In this document: piece by piece, positions 13,743 to 15,399 of the stretch | Layout: every line of letters begins with the position of its first letter | How positions within the stretch are numbered: the first letter of the stretch is position 1 | Assembly (NCBI GenBank): GCA_900299065.1 | Contig: OMIJ01000288.1 | Coordinates: 1-15,399, forward strand | Length of the DNA stretch: 15,399 nucleotides | Direction: 5' to 3' | Source: Hyphomicrobiales bacterium | GTDB lineage: Bacteria > Pseudomonadota > Alphaproteobacteria > Rhizobiales > Beijerinckiaceae | Made by a program: the position numbers and the translations under genes | Notes under the pieces: generated by a model | The model's input: only the letters and a program-made list of their open reading frames with translations | Told to the model about the DNA's origin: nothing | Databases searched by the model: none

Positions 13743-13770
13743 AAACCCGGCTCTTCGAGCCGGGTTTTTT
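13743..13770 (+). terminator. Rho-independent terminator of sodB
   Basis: An 11-base perfect stem AAACCCGGCTC (13743-13753) / GAGCCGGGTTT (13757-13767) with a 3-base TTC loop is followed by six T (13765-13770). A further dyad ACTCAT-AA-ATGAGT (13723-13736) precedes it, right after the sodB stop. The minus-strand gene stops at 13769, so the same stem may also end that transcript, but its T run on that strand is poor. Confidence 0.95.
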
Positions 13771-14611
13771 ATTCCAGCACTGCTTTGGCTTGATGCAATA
13801 CAGGCGCAAATTGAGAAGACAGAATAAAATCCAATTCTTCTTCGCGGCTCTCAACCACATCTTCAAGGGCCCGCAATTCATCATCGACAAAGCCGGGATG
13901 ACACATGACGACATGTTGCGGACCGGGTGATTTGAGATAGGAAGCAAATTTAACTTTATAAGATCCATCGGCTCGAAAGGATGAAAAACCGGCAAAGCCA
14001 TCATTGATAACAAAGCCACGGCTTTTCGCCTTTTCGGCAAAGCGGGAGGTGAGCGCAGAAACAATCAGAGCCTTGGGGCTTTCAACCTTGCGCGCGAAGA
14101 TGCGCGAGACGCGATCAGCGCTATTGCGCAACCAAAATCCTTTGGGCAGATCCCGCCTGCTCAACTCATCGAGCAGATAATCACTGATCTGTGGCAGGGC
14201 ATGCACATGCTGATGTCCATCGACACAATCGGGCAACGCGCCCCAATGCGAGACAAAGGCATCCAATTGCGCGGCAATCTCGTCCCTGATTTCCTGCTCA
14301 GGCAGAGCATGCAGAAGGGCAAGTTTGATCACCTGCCCTAGGGAGGGGAAATGACCCGCCCGGGCAAAACTTTGCATATTTGTCAGCGGCCGTCCCAAAG
14401 TGAGGTTGAGATGCAACCCAATGTCGGCCCGATTCTTATATTGCTTCAAGTGAACAGAGGATGCTGGCCAGTCAGGCTGATTGGACATGACACTGGTCGC
14501 GCTGAGCCGCCCAGCCTCAAGCGCAGCCATAATGCCACGGGATACGCCGGGGGAGAGGGCAAAATCATCGGCGCAGAGCTTAAACGAAAAGAGCTTCACT
14601 TCAGAATCCAC
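13769..14611 (-). CDS. ChbG/HpnK (YdjC-like) carbohydrate deacetylase
   Basis: Protein of 280 residues in the YdjC family, whose members ChbG and HpnK are metal-dependent deacetylases acting on sugar N-acetyl groups. Motifs: KLCADDFALSPGVSRGI (metal-binding DD at 15-16), IGLHLNLTLGRPL (His67), DGHQHVHALPQI (Asp131, His133, 135, 137) and VVMCHPGFVDDE (His238). The starting ADDF is usually followed by Gly; here it is Ala18. The remaining layout and length are normal. GTG 14611 is the start; GAGG is seven bases upstream. It is divergent from a GT2 glycosyltransferase gene; this pairing suggests a lipid-linked sugar that is transferred and then deacetylated, for example in envelope glycolipid synthesis. 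The exact substrate is unknown. HpnK-type hopanoid chemistry is not supported by any other hopanoid gene here. Confidence 0.9.
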   Translation of the reverse strand: MDSEVKLFSFKLCADDFALSPGVSRGIMAALEAGRLSATSVMSNQPDWPASSVHLKQYKNRADIGLHLNLTLGRPLTNMQSFARAGHFPSLGQVIKLALLHALPEQEIRDEIAAQLDAFVSHWGALPDCVDGHQHVHALPQISDYLLDELSRRDLPKGFWLRNSADRVSRIFARKVESPKALIVSALTSRFAEKAKSRGFVINDGFAGFSSFRADGSYKVKFASYLKSPGPQHVVMCHPGFVDDELRALEDVVESREEELDFILSSQFAPVLHQAKAVLE

Positions 14612-14693
14612 TTTTGAACCTCAACCATAATCCCAAATACCCAAACTGCAAAATCTGCCCAGCTTGCCTATCTTGGCCATTGGCTTTAGGTCT

Positions 14694-14710
14694 TGATCTA
14701 GAACAGATCA
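14694..14710. promoter_or_regulatory. Inverted repeat at the GT2 translation start
   Basis: TGATCT (14694-14699), AGAAC, AGATCA (14705-14710): a perfect 6-base inverted repeat ending three bases before the GT2 ATG. It covers the ribosome-binding position, so it could be an operator or a hairpin that limits initiation. The 102-base divergent gap with the deacetylase gene contains no other clear signal. Confidence 0.35.
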
Positions 14711-14713
14711 GAG

Positions 14714-15369
14714 ATGTCAGCGATGCAGGCGCAAACCAACCCAGCCCCTTCGGCAGCGCGACCGGAATTATCGGTCGTCATCCCGGTCTATAATGAGGCC
14801 GATAATCTCGATTTGCTGATCTCCCGCCTGATGCCAGTTTTGGATCGCTGCGTTCAATCCAGCGAGGTGATTTTTGTTGATGACGGATCGCGCGATAGAA
14901 CGATGGAGGAGCTGCGCCGGCTCAACAAGCAAGACCCTCGTATTCAGGCGATTTCTTTCAGCCGAAATTTTGGCAAGGAGATTGCTATTGCCGCCGGTCT
15001 TGATCAGGCTTTGGGAGATGGCGTGGTGATTATGGATGCTGATTTGCAACACCCGCCGGAGACCATTGAGGCCTTTGTGCAGGAATGGCGGCAGGGCTAT
15101 AAAAATATTTATGGGCAACGCACCGATCGTCAGACAGATAGTCCACTGCGTCGTCTGCTCACCGAACGCTTTTATCATTTGTTCGGCAAGTTTGGCGAGA
15201 CCGCCCTGCCACCAGGCGCTGGCGATTTTCGTCTCCTGGATCGGCAGGCTGTGGAAGCCCTTTGCGCCATGGGCGAGCGCGCCAGATTTTCGAAAGGTCT
15301 TTATGCCTGGATCGGCTTCAAATCCAAGGGCGTTCCTTTTGAAGTGGCTGATCGTGCCTTTGGTACATC
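14714..15369 (+). CDS. GT2 glycosyltransferase, truncated at 3' end
   Basis: The first 218 codons of a GT2 family glycosyltransferase of the dolichol/undecaprenyl-phosphate sugar synthase type (DPM1/GtrB/ArnC-like). Seen motifs: ELSVVIPVYNEADNLDLL near the N-terminus, VIFVDDGSRDRTMEEL (nucleotide-binding DD), SFSRNFGKEIAIAAGLDQA, VVIMDADLQHPPETI (DAD metal site), GDFRLLDRQAV and FEVADRAFGTS, the expected beginning of the R.FG.SKY motif. The coding frame is cut by the adapter at 15370, before the expected C-terminal transmembrane segments, so anchoring cannot be seen. Typical substrates would be a nucleotide sugar and a polyprenyl phosphate at the inner face of the membrane. The adjacent divergent deacetylase fits a lipid-linked sugar pathway. 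The residues after codon 218 are adapter-derived. Confidence 0.92.
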
Positions 15370-15399
15370 CTGTCTCTTATACACATCTGACGCTGCCGA
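15370..15399 (-). other. Nextera (Tn5) adapter, reverse orientation, artefact
   Basis: The last 30 bases are the reverse complement of the same read-1 adapter, with the mosaic end CTGTCTCTTATACACATCT at 15370-15388. Translated in frame with the glycosyltransferase it gives a spurious ending (CLLYTSDAA), a well-known artefact. It should be trimmed. Confidence 0.98.

Overview
The window is a single alphaproteobacterial DNA fragment, most like Hyphomicrobiales (Rhizobiales). The evidence is the gene families and their order: DUF1214/DUF1254 pair, DUF2336, a CtrA-pathway-type membrane histidine kinase with a peptidoglycan-binding protein and DUF1491, DUF5330-SufE, a DUF6456 operon, a Ros/MucR regulator and a typical alphaproteobacterial iron-type SodB. 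The genomic insert is only 32-15369. Both ends carry the Illumina Nextera (Tn5) read-1 adapter, in opposite orientations, so the first and last genes are cut by library preparation and not by biology.

Layout. 33-179: tail of an unidentified gene, followed by two overlapping small membrane-anchored proteins (DUF1214, DUF1254). 1353-1550 (-): very small basic protein. 1669-2781 (+): DUF2336 protein, whose stop codon directly abuts that of the opposing DUF1491 gene. 5739-2782 (-): tight three-gene operon (histidine kinase, peptidoglycan-binding membrane protein, DUF1491). 6044-6977 (+): DUF5330 and SufE. 8257-7008 (-): two-gene operon of a stand-alone DnaA domain IV-like protein and a DUF6456 protein with a probable winged helix. 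8388-8711 (+): conserved-looking small protein. 8723-8820: tandem repeat bounded by an inverted repeat. 9240-8827 (-): MucR-type regulator, with an AT-rich intergenic block upstream. 9621-11819 (+): oligopeptidase B. 12839-11841 (-): uncharacterised two-TM protein. 13113-13718 (+): superoxide dismutase with a clear intrinsic terminator. 14611-13769 (-): ChbG/HpnK-type deacetylase, divergent from 14714-15369 (+): start of a GT2 glycosyltransferase.

The genes are mostly chromosomal housekeeping and regulatory genes. I see no transposase, integrase, phage gene, CRISPR array, tRNA or rRNA. Cell-cycle and global regulation is a recurring theme: a DivJ/PleC-like kinase, two CtrA-box-like sites, a palindrome containing a GANTC (CcrM) site, a MucR protein and a DnaA-domain-IV paralogue. 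The least described and most interesting unit is the DnaA-IV-like/DUF6456 operon. Next are the tandem repeat at 8735-8813 and the MucR protein with one metal-ligand position changed to Gln. All function statements come from motif reading without database searches.
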